A stretch of 64,000 nt of DNA from Dromiciops gliroides (Eukaryota; Chordata; Mammalia; Microbiotheria; Microbiotheriidae), in contig NC_057863.1 of assembly GCF_019393635.1 (NCBI RefSeq), positions 39,753,857 to 39,817,856 of the forward strand, given 5' to 3'. The notes under the pieces were generated by a model. It ran no database searches and was not told the origin of the DNA. It worked only from the letters and a program-made list of their open reading frames with translations. Both the position numbers and the translations under genes were made by a program. Each line of letters opens with the position of its first letter. The first letter of the stretch is position 1. Positions 1-11,124 of this stretch are shown here, piece by piece.

Positions 1-294
1 CTCTTCTGTTATGTGTTTCTCTTTCTCTGAGGATAGATGACTTACCAGTTTTACAGAGATGTATATTTTGAGCCTTGGAGAATTGTAAGTTTGAGAAATC
101 TGAGTTCCTGGGTCCTTCACCTGTAGCCGTCAACAACAAAAAAAGAATATTATGAAATTATACCCTTCCTAAAGAAGATAAATACTGCCCTGAAGATGAG
201 TCCACATCCTGGACTGACGTGTCAAAAGATCTACTCCCTAGGAAAGTGCAGAGATAAGGTGAAGATGAAATGTCTATTCAAAAATTCCACTAAG
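1..294. other. No recognisable feature
   Basis: I see no repeat consensus, open frame or RNA gene in this stretch. It is AT-rich sequence at the window edge. Confidence 0.5.
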
Positions 295-480
295 TGTTCC
301 AATTTAAAATCAACAAGAATTTATTAAGCACTTAGTATCTGCTTCACACTATGCTAAGCACTGTGAATATAGATTTAGGCAAAAGAATCCCTGCCTTCAA
401 GGAGATAACATTCTAAGTGGGGAGATGACATGCAATATGCAAGTGAGATATATACAAAGTATATTGGAGGTAATCTCAGT
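295..480 (+). repeat. L2-like LINE fragment
   Basis: It matches the common mammalian LINE phrase 'aacaa.aatttattaagcac ... ctatgctaagcactgtg ... ccctgccttcaaggagat'. This is an old, diverged fragment. The assignment to the L2/L3 class is from memory of the consensus. Confidence 0.65.
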
Positions 481-533
481 TGAAACTAAGCATTGAGAGT
501 AACATTAATAGTAGTTAATGGATACTATTTCTT

Positions 534-674
534 TTTTTTTTTTTTTAGTGAGGGTTAAGTGACTTGCCCAGGGTCACACAGCTAGTAAGTGTTAAGTGTC
601 TGAGGCCGGATTTGAACTCAGGTACTCCTGACTCCAGGGCCGGTGCTCTATCCACTGCGCCACCTAGCTGCCCT
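534..674 (-). mobile_element. Marsupial tRNA-derived SINE (short type)
   Basis: Read in reverse it has the full family layout: GGCAGCTAGGTGGCGCAGTG head with tRNA-like A box, a B-box region around 'gagttcaaatc', the core 'ctgtgtgaccctgggcaagt', and an A-rich tail (the T run at about 534-547). It is flanked by a 13-bp target duplication, gatactatttctt, at 521-533 and 675-687. It has no coding capacity and would be mobilised by a LINE. Confidence 0.95.
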
Positions 675-687
675 GATACTATTTCTT

Positions 688-1035
688 AATGTAAACCATT
701 TTAATTCAAATGTATGTGTCCTTTTTGTGGTTTTAGCATTTCTTAAATGCTTAAGGAAGAAATAAATAGCTGTCCTATACCTAGTCTACATTTTACATTT
801 AGTGCCTTTCTATCTTTTTGGAAGATAAATACAAACTATACATTTTACTCACACTTCTGAGATTGGGGAATAAAAATCCACAGATGATTAGAAAGGAGCC
901 TGGACCCTCTCTTTAGAGACCAAGTCCCTCAAGGATTAAAGCCATCACCTGAGATTCCAGAGGTGAGAACTCTTATTATTAAAGTACATTTTTTGTAGTT
1001 CCTTGCACAAGTCCTGTCTTTGGTTTTTACATCTA
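688..1035. other. No recognisable feature
   Basis: Unique-looking AT-rich sequence without a defensible exon or repeat boundary. Confidence 0.4.
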
Positions 1036-1039
1036 TGAA

Positions 1040-1172
1040 TGACTCTCCCTTAGAATATAAGCTTTTGGAGGGTATATGCTTTCATTCTTTTCTTTGTATC
1101 CCTAGCACTTAGTATAGCACCTGGTTCATAGTAGGAAGCCAATACATGTGTGGATTGATTGATTGATTGATG
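1040..1172 (+). repeat. L2-like 3' tail
   Basis: The phrase 'tttgtatccctagcacttagtatagcacctggttcatag' followed by a (TTGA)n end is typical of L2-class LINE 3' ends. Confidence 0.65.
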
Positions 1173-1249
1173 TTCACAACCTTCCTAAAAATATGGCTCC
1201 CAAAACCCCAGAAGCTTCTATTTCAGAAATATGGGACTTAATAAACTGT

Positions 1250-1415
1250 GTTTCTAGTTTGTTAGGAAGGAGATTTGGGTTCTGATCTCACCTCTACACT
1301 TATTTATCCATAGGAGGTCAAACAAGTAAATCCCTTGCATTTTATAGGCCCTGCTTTTCTTATCTGTAAAATATGTGTCAGACTAGATGGTCTCCAGTTC
1401 TGAAATTCTGTGACT
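1250..1415 (+). repeat. MIR-like SINE fragment
   Basis: The pieces 'ctcacctctacacttatt', 'cttatctgtaaaatatgtg' and 'gactagatggtctccagttc' follow the MIR order in the plus direction. Confidence 0.6.
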
Positions 1416-1766
1416 GTTAAAAAAAAAAAACTAATGAAACCTATCTTTTGGAGTTGGTCATCACTAAGATAGTATCATCTTAAATTGCAGGCAAACAGTT
1501 CTGTGCACACTTTAAGCATTGAAGGAAGCAAGTAAATCACTCCCCTTGAAAGGGAAGATGGAAAAACATTTCCCTTCCACCCTCACCTATGAAATTTGTG
1601 CCACCACACGATGGACTGTGCTAATTCATTTGCCTGAAAGTTATTGTCAGAAGGCTTCCTGGTATCCTTTTATTGCCATAAATACTGCCACAACTATGGT
1701 AAAAGGACCAGAGATTTAGAGCTAGGAAGAACTTTAGAGGTCATTGAGTCCAAGTTCCTCATTTTA

Positions 1767-1909
1767 TTTTATTTTTTTAATTTAAATAAAAGTATTTTAT
1801 TATTTTCCAGTTACATGTAGAAATAGTTTTCAAGATTTGCTTATATAAGATTTCAAATTTCAAATTTTTCTCCCTCCCTCCCCCAGACAGCAGGCAATCT
1901 GATATAGGT

Positions 1910-1964
<55 letters not shown>

Positions 1965-3973
1965 AAACATATTTCTGCATTATTCATGTTATATGAGAAG
2001 GATCAGAGCACAAAGGAAAAACCTGAAATCAGAAAACCAACAGCAACAAAAACAAAAGAAATAGTATGGTCCAATCAGCATACATATCCCACAGTTCCTT
2101 TTTCTTCCCCCTGGATTTGGAGACCCTTTCCATCATGAGTCCTTTGGTACATTCTTGTTCCGTTGGATTGGTGAGAAGAATCTAGTCTATCACAGTTGAT
2201 CAACACGTAATGTTGATGATACGGTATATAATGTTCTTCTGGTTCTGCTCATCTCACTCATCATCAGTTCATGCAAGTCCTTCCAGGGTTCTCTGAACTC
2301 CACCTGCTCATCATTTCTTACAGCACAATAGAATTCCATTACACTCATATACCACAACTTGTTCAGCCATTCCCCAATTGATGGACATCCCCTCAATTTC
2401 TAATTCCTTGCCACCACAAAAAGAGCAGCTATAAATATTTTTGTACATGTGGGTCCCTTTCCCTTTTTTTTGATCTCTTTGGGAAAAAAGACCCAAGAGT
2501 GGTATTGCTGGGTCAAAGGGTATGCACAGCTTTATCGCTCTTTGGGCCTAATTCCAAATTGCTTTCCAGAATGGTTGGATCAGTTCACAGCTCTACCAAC
2601 AATGCATTAGTGTTCCAACTTTCCCACAGCTTCTCCAACATTTATTATTTTCCGTTTTTGTCATTTTAGCCAATCTGACTGGTGTCAGGTGGTACGTTAG
2701 AGTTGTTTTAATTTGCATCTCTCTAATCAATATTCATTTAGAATATTTTTTCATATGGGAATAGATAGCTTTGATTTCTTCATCAGAAAACTGCCTGTTC
2801 ATATCCTTTTACCATTTCTCAATTGAGGAATGACTTGGATTCATATAAATTTGATTTAGTTCCCTATATATTTTAGAAATGATGCCTTTTTCAGAGGTAC
2901 TGGCCATAAAGATTGTTTCCCAGCTTTCTGTATCCCTTCTAATTTTGGATGTATTGCTTCTGTTTGTACAAAACCTTTTTAATTTCATGTAATCAAAGTC
3001 ACCTATTTTGCATTTCATAATATTCTCTATCTCAAGTTCAGTCAAATAATGCTCTCCTTTCCAAAGAACTGAAAGGTAGACTATTCCTTTTTCTCCTAAT
3101 TTACCTATGATATCACCTCTTATGTGTAAATCATGTACCCATTTTGACCTTTTTTTAGTATAAGTTGTCAAATGTTGGTCTATGCCTAATTTCTGCCATA
3201 CAATCTTCCAGTTTTCCCAGCAATTTTTGTCAAATACCGAATTCCTATCCCAGAAGCTGGGGTCTTTGGGTTTATCAAACAGTATATTGCTAATATCATT
3301 TACTACTGTGTCTCCTGTGCCTAGCCTATTCCATTGGTCCTCCACTCTATTTCTTAGCCAGTACCAGATAGTTTTGATGACTGCCACTTTATAGTAAAGC
3401 TCCAGGTTTGGTACCGCTAACCCACCTTCCTGTGAAATTTTTTTTCATTATTTCCCTTGATATTTTTGACTTTTTGTTTTTCCAGATGAATTTTGTTATT
3501 ATTTTTTCTAGCTCTACAAAATAATTTTTAGGTAGTCTGATTGGTATGGCACTGAGTAAGTACATTAATTTAGGTAGAATTGTCATTTTTATTATATTAG
3601 CTCAGCCTATCCATGAGCAATTGATATCTTTCCAATTTTTTAGATCTGATTTGATTTGTTTGAAAAGTGTTTGGTAATTGTATTCATAGAGTTCCTGGGT
3701 TTGTCTTGGCAAGTAGACTCCCAAGTATTTTATATTATCTACCATTACTTTAAATGGAATTTCTCTATTTCTTGCTGCTGGACTTTGTTGGTCATGTATA
3801 AAAATGCTGATGATTTATGTGGATTTATTTTATATCCTGCTACTTTGCTAAAGTTGTTAATTGTTTCCAGTAGGTTTTGAGTTGATTCTCTAGGATTCTC
3901 TATGTATACCATCATATCATCTGCAAAGAATGATAGTTTTGTTTCCTCCTTGCCTATTCTAATTCCTTTAATT
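1767..3973 (-). mobile_element. 5'-truncated L1 LINE (end of ORF2 plus 3' UTR)
   Basis: In reverse this starts just upstream of the reverse-transcriptase Phe-Ala-Asp-Asp motif (complement near 3912-3927) and runs to the ORF2 C-terminus, with a stop near 2190, followed by a 3' UTR and an A-rich tail. Clear L1 ORF2 protein stretches lie on the minus strand at 3389-3586, 2809-3387 and 2190-2396. The copy is dead: it lacks the endonuclease and most of RT, has an in-frame TGA just before 3586, and is frameshifted near the A/T run around 3440. A 16-bp target duplication, caagttcctcatttta, lies at 1751-1766 and 3974-3989. Confidence 0.95.
1913..1957. repeat. (TA)n microsatellite
   Basis: About 22 uninterrupted AT units inside the L1 3' UTR. 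Confidence 0.98.
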
Positions 3974-4264
3974 CAAGTTCCTCATTTTAAAGATTAGGAA
4001 AGAGTTCCAGTGAGGGGCAATGCTTTGTCCAAAGCCATACAGTAGTAGAGTTGGGATTTAAACACCTGTCCTCTGATTACAAATTCAATACTCTTTACAT
4101 AATGACAGTTTGCTCTTGATTGGATCTGAAAATCTTCATAATTAATTAGTTAAGCTTTCCCCTGTAGGAATTCCTGTTGTGGCCAAATAACCAAAGCATT
4201 CCCATTGATGTCACTAAGACTACATTAGAAGGAATTATTCTTTCCTTTCTTTTCCTCCTGTATA

Positions 4265-4370
4265 GGTCACACAACAAGCATTTACTAAGGACCTATTATG
4301 TTCAAAGGAAAATAAAACAATCCCTAGCCTCAACTTTCACTTTGAGGATGCAAAGTGTCTAAAAACAAGC
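4265..4370 (+). repeat. L2-like LINE fragment
   Basis: Matches 'acaacaagcatttactaagg ... ctattatgttcaaaggaaaa ... caatccctagcctcaa' of the same old LINE class as at 295-480. Confidence 0.55.
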
Positions 4371-4413
4371 ATAGTACAAATATGTCTAGGCCCGTGGATA
4401 ATATGTAGGTTGA

Positions 4414-4498
4414 ATATATATATATGTGTGTGTGTGTGTGTGTTGATCTTAACAACATATATATATACATATATGCATATGTATATATATATATATAA
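4414..4498. repeat. TA/TG compound microsatellite
   Basis: A TA run followed by (TG)n, then after a short spacer a second TA-rich run. The two TA blocks could pair with each other. Confidence 0.95.
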
Positions 4499-4534
4499 CA
4501 CATTAATTATATCAATCTGTCTCTATCATCAAAC

Positions 4535-4770
4535 TTTCTGTTACACGTGAGGAAACTTAGTCCCAGAAAAATCAAAAGATCATAGATAGAGATGGATGTG
4601 ATCTTTGAAATCATGTAGTCCAGCACATTCATTTTATGGATGAGAAAACTAAGGTCAGTATTGGTTAGGTGACTTACGTGAGATCATACAAGCAGTAATT
4701 GAATCAGAATTTGAACCAAGTTCCTTTAACTCCAAAACATTCAGTGCTCTTTCTAATGACCTGTGCTGCT
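4535..4770 (-). repeat. MIR-like SINE
   Basis: Antisense MIR order: 'gatgagaaaactaagg', 'taggtgacttacgtgagatc', 'cagaatttgaaccaagttcc', 'cattcagtgctctttct'. Confidence 0.7.
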
Positions 4771-5380
4771 TCCTTAAGGTAAACCAATAGGTTTTCTGAT
4801 TAAACAACACTTATTCCAATATAAGGCTTCCTATTGTCTTTTAATTTCCCTAAATTGATCTCTTTTTTCTATATGCATAGCCATTTCTTGGAATATACAG
4901 ATAAACATTGATATTTCACTTACTTATTGGCTAAGAGTTTATCTTCAGGCTCTGAGGTTTTTACCAGTGAGTAAGTCAGCACTGGAAAATACTATGTAAA
5001 AGCATTGCAGACCTCATTTGTGAATGGAATTTTCAAATCCGTTGCTTGCGGTTTGAGTGAATTTCCATGGGTAACTGTGTTGACATAGGAATGGATGGAG
5101 TTCAAGATGACTGCATGTAAAATGACTGGGGGTGGTGGAATGTCTGCAGAACCAAAGGAACTCTCTGACATCAGTCTGGAAATGGATACTTTCATCATAG
5201 AATACTTTCATTCAAATGAAAAAGAAACAAGACAAAGAAAAACAGCAAAATAAGAAATCTACCAGCAAATCCCAAGGAAAGGAGCCAGCCTAATGGCAAT
5301 TAATTAAGCAATTTATTAATCAGCTTGCTAGATTAAATGCAAATACAAACATAGCCAGAGCCACCTAACCACCCCCACAA
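4771..5380. other. No recognisable feature
   Basis: Short open frames on the minus strand (61-70 codons) overlap in two frames and have no family resemblance. I treat the region as non-coding. Confidence 0.4.
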
Positions 5381-5384
5381 CACA

Positions 5385-5870
5385 GATATAAATAGAACTT
5401 TACAGCTTGCAAAGTGCTTTACATACACTATTTCTTTTTGTTTGGTTGGTTTTGGGTTTTTGGGGGTTTTTTTGCTGGGGCAATGAGGGTTAAGTGACTT
5501 GCCCAAGGTCACACAGCTAGTAATTGTCAACTGTCTGAGGCCGGATTTGAACTCAGGTCCTCCTGAATACAGGGCCAGTGCTTTATCCACTGAGCCACTT
5601 AGCTGCCCCTACATACACTATTTCAATTGATCCTTACAAAAGTCCTATGAAGAAGATCCTATTATTGTCCTCATTTTATAGATGAGGAGAATAAGATCCA
5701 GAAGGTGAGTACATTTCACTATACTGCCTTTAACATTATCCTTATGTTCCAGAAAAATAAAACAGATATATTGGGGTCATTTAGTCTCATGGTTACTGGT
5801 GAGATAAGGTTTAAATGAAAGTTTTCCTGACTCCAGGTCAAGCAGTCTATACACTGAGCCATGTTGTTTC
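5385..5870 (-). repeat. MIR-like SINE split by a younger SINE
   Basis: 'aaagtgctttacatacacta' to the left, and 'atccttacaaaagtcctatg', 'cattttatagatgagg' and 'tcctgactccaggtcaagca' to the right, read as one antisense MIR once the SINE at 5435-5609 is removed. Confidence 0.7.
5435..5609 (-). mobile_element. Marsupial tRNA-derived SINE (short type)
   Basis: Full-length reverse copy with a T/G-rich tail at 5435-5475. The 15-bp target duplication tacatacactatttc is at 5420-5434 and 5610-5624. It inserted into a MIR. Confidence 0.95.
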
Positions 5871-6250
5871 ATGATTCAGTGAAAGACAGTATCTCTGTCC
5901 AAAAGTACTTTGGCTAGAAAGGGGAATAATAACCTATACCATGGGAGCTAACAGCAAATTACCATTTCAAATGCTGCAAGGAATCTGTGATCTCATCAAC
6001 TTGGGTGTTCTCTCCAGTAATGGAGATGGTCACTCACCCATGCCTGCTTATGCTATCCAACTCTTCTTCATGGTCTGCCAAAAGTTCTTCACATGGGATC
6101 CATCCAACATGATTGGGAGACTGCCTCCCTTCCTCATCAATAATGAAGTTACCATCTATCCTAACTTATTTTTTTAGGTTTTTGAGACTGAGTGATATTA
6201 GTTATACAAATGAATAATAACAATTTAATATATTAAATCATTTTGAATAT
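5871..6250 (+). other. Unassigned region with a 78-codon open frame
   Basis: An ATG-initiated frame at 5941-6177 encodes 78 residues. I see no domain, signal peptide or splice context and recognise no family. Wording in the DNA (for example 'gtgatctcatcaacttggg') reminds me of an interspersed mammalian repeat, but I cannot name it. Probably non-coding. Confidence 0.25.
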
Positions 6251-6334
6251 TAAGAGGTGCTGCGGTCTAGTGGATATAGGGACATCCTGGGTGTCAGAAA
6301 GACAGGGTTTAATCCTGTCTCTCAAAAATACTAA

Positions 6335-6770
6335 TGTGATGATGGAAAATTTGAGAGACATGGTTTCTGGGTAATTTAATCATTTTATTAATAAGGCCAG
6401 CAGATTATTAATAAAAGCACAGTCCTTTGGCCTTCTCTCTCTGACCATAGACAATCATGGCAGTGGGGCTCGGAGCTTACATTCCCCTGAAACAGTAGGT
6501 GGTTCATCAAACAGCAATCAAATTTAATCGTTTAAAGTAATTAGAGTTAGGCTATATTAAAATGAAGGGCTATACCAGACCACTCCCAGCCTTGGGCTAT
6601 CAATTAAAAGAATGTATACCCACTTCAGTGGGTAGACTGTGACACCTCTTTGGATGAAGAAGCCTTCTGAACTAGACAAATGGATCTGTGGCCAATCCAG
6701 TTTGATTGAATATTGAACTCCCACCGTGGAGTCCTTGAAAGCTTGAGATTCATCTGACCAAGATGAAAAA
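6335..6770 (-). mobile_element. Possible solo LTR of an endogenous retrovirus
   Basis: Read in reverse it has a TATA-like 'taatatagcct', an AATAAA signal (complement at 6384-6389) and then about 50 bases ending in CA, as an R-U5 end would. The plus-strand start TGTGATGATGG at 6335 is the reverse of that end. The opposite edge is not resolved and no target duplication was found, so an unknown non-LTR repeat remains possible. Confidence 0.4.
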
Positions 6771-6869
6771 AAGATTCAATGCAATCTTATTATAAAGGTG
6801 AAAGTGGACCTCTAAATGTCAGGGATTTGGAAGAAGTGGGGAGCTCTGAATCTCTTCCACATATTGATT

Positions 6870-6975
6870 TTTTTTTTTGTTATTTATTGTTTTTAGTGAG
6901 GCAATTGGGGTTAAGTGACTTGCCCAGGGTCACACAGCTAGTAAGAGTTAAGTGTCTGACGCTGGATTTGAACTA
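6870..6975 (-). mobile_element. Marsupial SINE (short type), 5' truncated
   Basis: It keeps the tail and core but stops after 'gctggatttgaacta', so the tRNA head is missing. The 11-bp target duplication acatattgatt is at 6859-6869 and 6976-6986. Confidence 0.93.
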
Positions 6976-7069
6976 ACATATTGATTATAAATAATTAATT
7001 CTTACTCGAGCTTCTTGAACATGAACAAGGCCCTCACATAGAGGCATCTTTTTCATTCTTTTATGTGTA

Positions 7070-7235
7070 TTGGAGAGGACATTGAGCTTGAGGCCAGGTG
7101 AGACCTAGGGCAAGATACTTAACCCCTGTGCTTCAGTTTCTTCAATCATAAAATGAAGAGCTGTGACTCCGTGGCTTCTAAGATCCCTTCAAGCTCTAAG
7201 TCTATAATTTCATGATCCTTTGACCTCCTTATATT
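7070..7235 (+). repeat. MIR-like SINE fragment
   Basis: 'gggcaagatacttaacccct', 'cttcagtttcttcaatcata' and 'cccttcaagctctaagtcta' in plus order. Confidence 0.65.
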
Positions 7236-7439
7236 AGCATTGGAAGGAAATCAATAAATATTAAGTAATCGTGTACTTGGTTTTCCTCTACTAGCATTGT
7301 CCTCTGATAAGTCCTGATGACATAGAGGTGGATCAAGCATTTTCAAAGGTTATGTCGCATATGAAAATCTACTAGATTAGAAAGGCTTTAGCTATGGGCT
7401 GGAAATGGGATAATTATCTATTTTGTCGTTCTTTAAAAG

Positions 7440-7660
7440 CCACAGAGTTCATAGTATAGTGGAAAGAACACCTGCTTGGGGTATTCAGTAAAATGACGTA
7501 GGCCCAAATCCTGCATTGTAAATGTACTGCCTACTTTTGTAGCTATGGCTGAGACACTTTTCTGGGCCTCAGTTTCCTTATTTGAAAAGTCAAGGATTGA
7601 ACTAAAGAGCCTCTGTGGTAACTTCTAACTTTAGAACTATGGATCTATAAAATTATATGA
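7440..7660 (+). repeat. MIR-like SINE
   Basis: 'gtatagtggaaagaacacct', 'tctgggcctcagtttcctta' and 'cttctaactttagaacta' give a near complete plus-strand copy. Confidence 0.75.
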
Positions 7661-7899
7661 CCAGAAGTTTTAAGTATGAAAGGAAGAACATAATCAGGTG
7701 AAGGATAGAAAAATTCTATGTACAAATTATTTTTTGCTAACAAGGATAATGGAGCCATTACAGGTGGACACTATTACCATGGTGGCAGACAGGTCTATAG
7801 AGGATCTAAAAACATCACTGGAAAGGAATGATGAGGGATTGAGTTTCATGATATATGAAGTGGGGAAAATGCATCAAAGGTATAAGAATATGCACAAAC

Positions 7900-8095
7900 A
7901 ACATAGAGATATAGATAATATATACACATATATACATGTTTAACATATGTGTATACCCATATCTAGGTATAAATCTATAGGAACATATCTATGTATGTGT
8001 GTATCTATATACCCATATGCATATACATGTATCTATATCTCTATATACATATATACCCTTATCATGTGTGTCTATAACATATGAATGCATACATT
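7900..8095. repeat. TA/CATA-rich low-complexity tract
   Basis: Degenerate runs of ATATACATA and ACATATGTA over nearly 200 bases. The apparent open frame across it is a by-product. Confidence 0.85.
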
Positions 8096-8120
8096 GAGGC
8101 TTGGGTTACAGCAATACCTC

Positions 8121-8251
8121 CCAGGGCAATGAGGGTTAAGTGACTTGCCCAGGGTCACACAGCTAGTGTCAAATTTCTGAGGCCAGATTTGAACTCAGGT
8201 CCTCCTGAATCCAGGGCCAGTGCTTTATCCACTGTGCCACCTCGCTGCCCC
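8121..8251 (-). mobile_element. Marsupial SINE (short type)
   Basis: Complete in reverse from 'ccagggcaatgagggttaag' to 'ccacctcgctgcccc'. It lacks the long T run at its tail end, and I could not delimit a target duplication. Confidence 0.9.
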
Positions 8252-8676
8252 AATCTGTGACCTTTCAAGAGAGATTAGTTTAACAATACACATGGGGAAA
8301 ACTAAGTAGTTGACAGATATCTTTTGGCTAGATTATGACATGATGTTGGATCGGCAGTCCATTGAGCTAATCCATGAGTACATATCACCTGGTCAATTCT
8401 TACAAATGCCAATATAAAATAAAGCAAGAAGAAGAGATGAGGCTTTGGGAAATTCTATTGTTTTTAACAGTCCTATGCATCTCCTTCAAACACATACACA
8501 CATAAATACAACAAACACATGCAATAATTTTAGCGACAAAATTTTTCTAGTTATGTTACATGATGGAATGATGGAATATGACAATCTCTGAAGAATCAAC
8601 ATTCCAGGTGACCCAAAGTCATACGTAGTAAGAGGAGCAGAATCTTACTGATTATTTTTGATTAAAAGCATACTTG

Positions 8677-8779
8677 ATGCGGCCTCAGGCACTTAACACT
8701 TAGCTGTGTGACCCTGGGCAAGTCACTTAACCCTCATTGCCCTGAAAAAACAAAACAAAACAAAACAAATTTTTTTAAA
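8677..8779 (+). mobile_element. Marsupial SINE, 3' half only
   Basis: It begins at 'atgcggcctcaggcacttaa' and ends in a (CAAAA)n/T-rich tail. The 13-bp target duplication aaaagcatacttg is at 8664-8676 and 8780-8792, so this is a 5'-truncated insertion. Confidence 0.93.
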
Positions 8780-8793
8780 AAAAGCATACTTGT

Positions 8794-8940
8794 TGGGGGG
8801 CAGCTAGATGGCGCAGTGGATAGAGCACTGGCCATGGAATCAGGAGGACCTGAGTTCAAATCTGACCCCAGACACAACACGTTCTGGCTGTGTGACCCTG
8901 GGCAAGTCACTTAACCCCAATTGCCCGACCAAAAAAAAAA
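8794..8940 (+). mobile_element. Marsupial SINE (short type), full length
   Basis: Runs from GGGGCAGCTAGATGGCGCAG to an A10 tail. It abuts the target duplication of the previous SINE, one base or so after it. I could not find its own duplication. Confidence 0.93.
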
Positions 8941-8984
8941 GTCTATTTGTACCTTCCTTGTGATAATTGCCTCTTTATACTATA

Positions 8985-9092
8985 TGTATAGCCTATGTGC
9001 ACACACATGCATACAAGAATGCATACATGTGTACATGCATACCTGTATATATGTGTATGTGCATGCATACATACGTATGTACACATATTTTT
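8985..9092. repeat. CATA/TGTA-rich low-complexity tract
   Basis: Degenerate ACACATGCATACA units. The 60-codon frame over it has no meaning. Confidence 0.85.
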
Positions 9093-9094
9093 TT

Positions 9095-9195
9095 CTCTAT
9101 TAGAGTGTAAGTTCTTTTACTAATTTTTTTGTATCCCTAGAGTTTAGAACACTGTCTGGAACATGTTAATAAATACAGGTGAACTGATTGACAGA
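9095..9195 (+). repeat. L2-like 3' tail
   Basis: 'ttagagtgtaagttctttta', 'gtatccctagagtttagaac', 'ttaataaatacaggtgaactg' follow the L2 3'-end order. Confidence 0.6.
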
Positions 9196-10040
9196 ATAAA
9201 ATACACCTAGGAAATATTTGGAAGTGGAGATATTGCATGATAGGGAATGATAAATATATAGCATTAGAGCTACACTGGTCTTCTTGGACCTTTAAAATAT
9301 ACAGAGAAAACCAATCAGTACTTTAAACAGATTCTCCAAGAAGCTCTTATGGGAAAATGTGGAATCATATTGCCCAGGAAGAGAAGATGTAGATGGACTC
9401 TGAACAACATTACAAGTGCCCATATTCATGAGATCATGGAATTGATGATTCATTGAAGTCCCAACACATACATACGTACAATTACTAAGCAGCCACCCCT
9501 GTGTTCAAGTCTCCCATTTACAGCTCTTCAATCAAGGAAGCTTCACACACTTCCTCTCGATAAGATGATTAGGAGAATGTGTATAGATTTGCACATAGAT
9601 ACACATATATGTTCTCACACTATTTATTTGTACTTTACATTTAATTCAAGAAAATTCTAGAAGAAACTCAAGATATTGGACTACTCCCCCAACCCCCGAT
9701 TGATTTGCCCCTATAAACACAGTAAAATGTTCTCATCACTTTCCCACTGAACCATCATCAACTCACAAACTTCCACAAACCACATGCTTGTCACTTGTGT
9801 TTTCCTTTAAACATTTTCAACACTCAACAGGGAGATGATGTGTTATTGATGATTTTAAATATGCAATCATGGTTTTGAAAGTCTCTTCTAAATTTCTTAT
9901 TTCCTCAGCAATCTCCAGTAACCAAACTGACCTAGTTTAGTTCAAGCCCACAAGAAAGAATCACTGGCTTTTTCCAGGAAGGAGGTCATGGACTGAATGA
10001 ATGCTGCTAACTTGTGAAAGACATTATGTCATATAGAAAA
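9196..10040. other. No recognisable feature
   Basis: Apparently unique, AT-rich, no frame above 60 codons and no repeat consensus. Confidence 0.4.
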
Positions 10041-10056
10041 GGGGAATGCATTATTT

Positions 10057-10233
10057 ATTTATTTATTTGATTGTTTATTTATTCATTTGTTTGTTTTTGC
10101 AGGGCAATGAAAGTTAAGTGACTTGCCCAAGGTCACACAACTAGTAGGTGTCAAGTGTCTGAGGCCAGATTTGAATTCAGGTCCTCCCAAATCCAGGGCC
10201 AGTGCTTTATCCATTGTGCCACCTAGCTGACCA
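10057..10233 (-). mobile_element. Marsupial SINE (short type)
   Basis: Full reverse copy with a (TTTA)n tail at 10050-10095. The imperfect target duplication gaatgYattattt is at about 10044-10056 and 10234-10246. Confidence 0.92.
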
Positions 10234-10246
10234 GAATGTATTATTT

Positions 10247-10425
10247 TAGAGGCAGCATTGCTCAGTGGGTGTTATGCTGGACTTTCAATCAGGAAGACTA
10301 TGGGTTTAAATCCTCCCTCTCACACTAACTACTTATATAACAATGCACAAGTCACTTGAACTCTCTGTGGCTCATTTTATTTACATGAAAAGGACAGGTT
10401 GACATGGTACCATCTAAGATCTCTT
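10247..10425 (+). repeat. MIR-like SINE
   Basis: 'ggcagcattgctcagtgggt', 'aatcaggaagactatgggtt', 'gcacaagtcacttgaactct' in plus order. Confidence 0.65.
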
Positions 10426-10447
10426 CCATGTGCCAAGATCATGTGCA

Positions 10448-10775
10448 AATCAGAATGTTGTTGTTCAGTCATGCACTCTTTGTGACCCTATGCACAATAG
10501 CATGCCCATTCTGTATATGGGGTTTTCTTGGTTATATTTCCTTCTCCAATGGATTAAGGTAAACAAAGGTCACACAGCTAGTAAATATCTGAGACCAGAT
10601 TTGATTTCAGGTCTTCCTGATTTCAGGCCCAGGGCTTATACCGACTGAGCCACCTAGCTGCTCTAAGTCAAACAAATGTTGAATGACTTGTCAAAGGTCA
10701 GGCAGTTAGTGAATGTCTGAGTTCAGATTCTCTTTTTGACCCCAGAATCATCACTCTATCTGCTGAGCCACCTAG
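10448..10775 (-). mobile_element. Marsupial SINE (long type) with an adjoining partial copy
   Basis: In reverse this has the tRNA head ('gccacctagctgct' at 10650-10664) followed by the long-type tail 'tttccttctccaatgg ... ctttgtgaccctatg'. A second decayed head-to-core unit ends at about 10775 ('gccacctagctgg'). Confidence 0.8.
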
Positions 10776-11000
10776 CTGGTTCTATAGGAATCAGGAAAAC
10801 TTGGGTTCCAATCTTGCCTTAGACACCAAAAAACCATATAACCCTGGGCTGATCTAATCTGTCTCAACCTCATTTTCTTTACTTCTATTAATATCTGCAG
10901 AATTGACCACACAGGGTTGTGTGGTGAGACAGAAATTGGATAATATATATTATTTACTTTGCAAGTCTCAAAGTTCTAAATAAATGTCAGTTATTAATCA
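10776..11000 (+). repeat. MIR-like SINE
   Basis: 'ggaatcaggaaaacttgggt', 'cctcattttctttacttcta' and 'gcaagtctcaaagttctaaataaatgtcag' (in pieces) mark a plus-strand copy with its 3' end. Confidence 0.65.
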
Positions 11001-11124
11001 TTCCTAGCTCCATTTGGATGTTCAGCTTAGATACTTTTTTCCTGAAATTCCCAGGCATTAGAGCTTTCTCATTGTGCATCTTTCTATTTTGTGCATATTT
11101 CACATGCGGTATCTGTGTTATATA

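Larger units (their letters stand above)
1712..4110 (-). repeat. MIR-like SINE split by an L1 insertion
   Basis: The left part (1712-1766) and right part (3974-4110) join into one antisense MIR: 'aactttagaggtcattgag', then 'agattaggaa', 'caatgctttgtccaaagcc' and 'gggatttaaacacctgtcct'. The L1 at 1767-3973 interrupts it, so the MIR is older. Confidence 0.75.
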
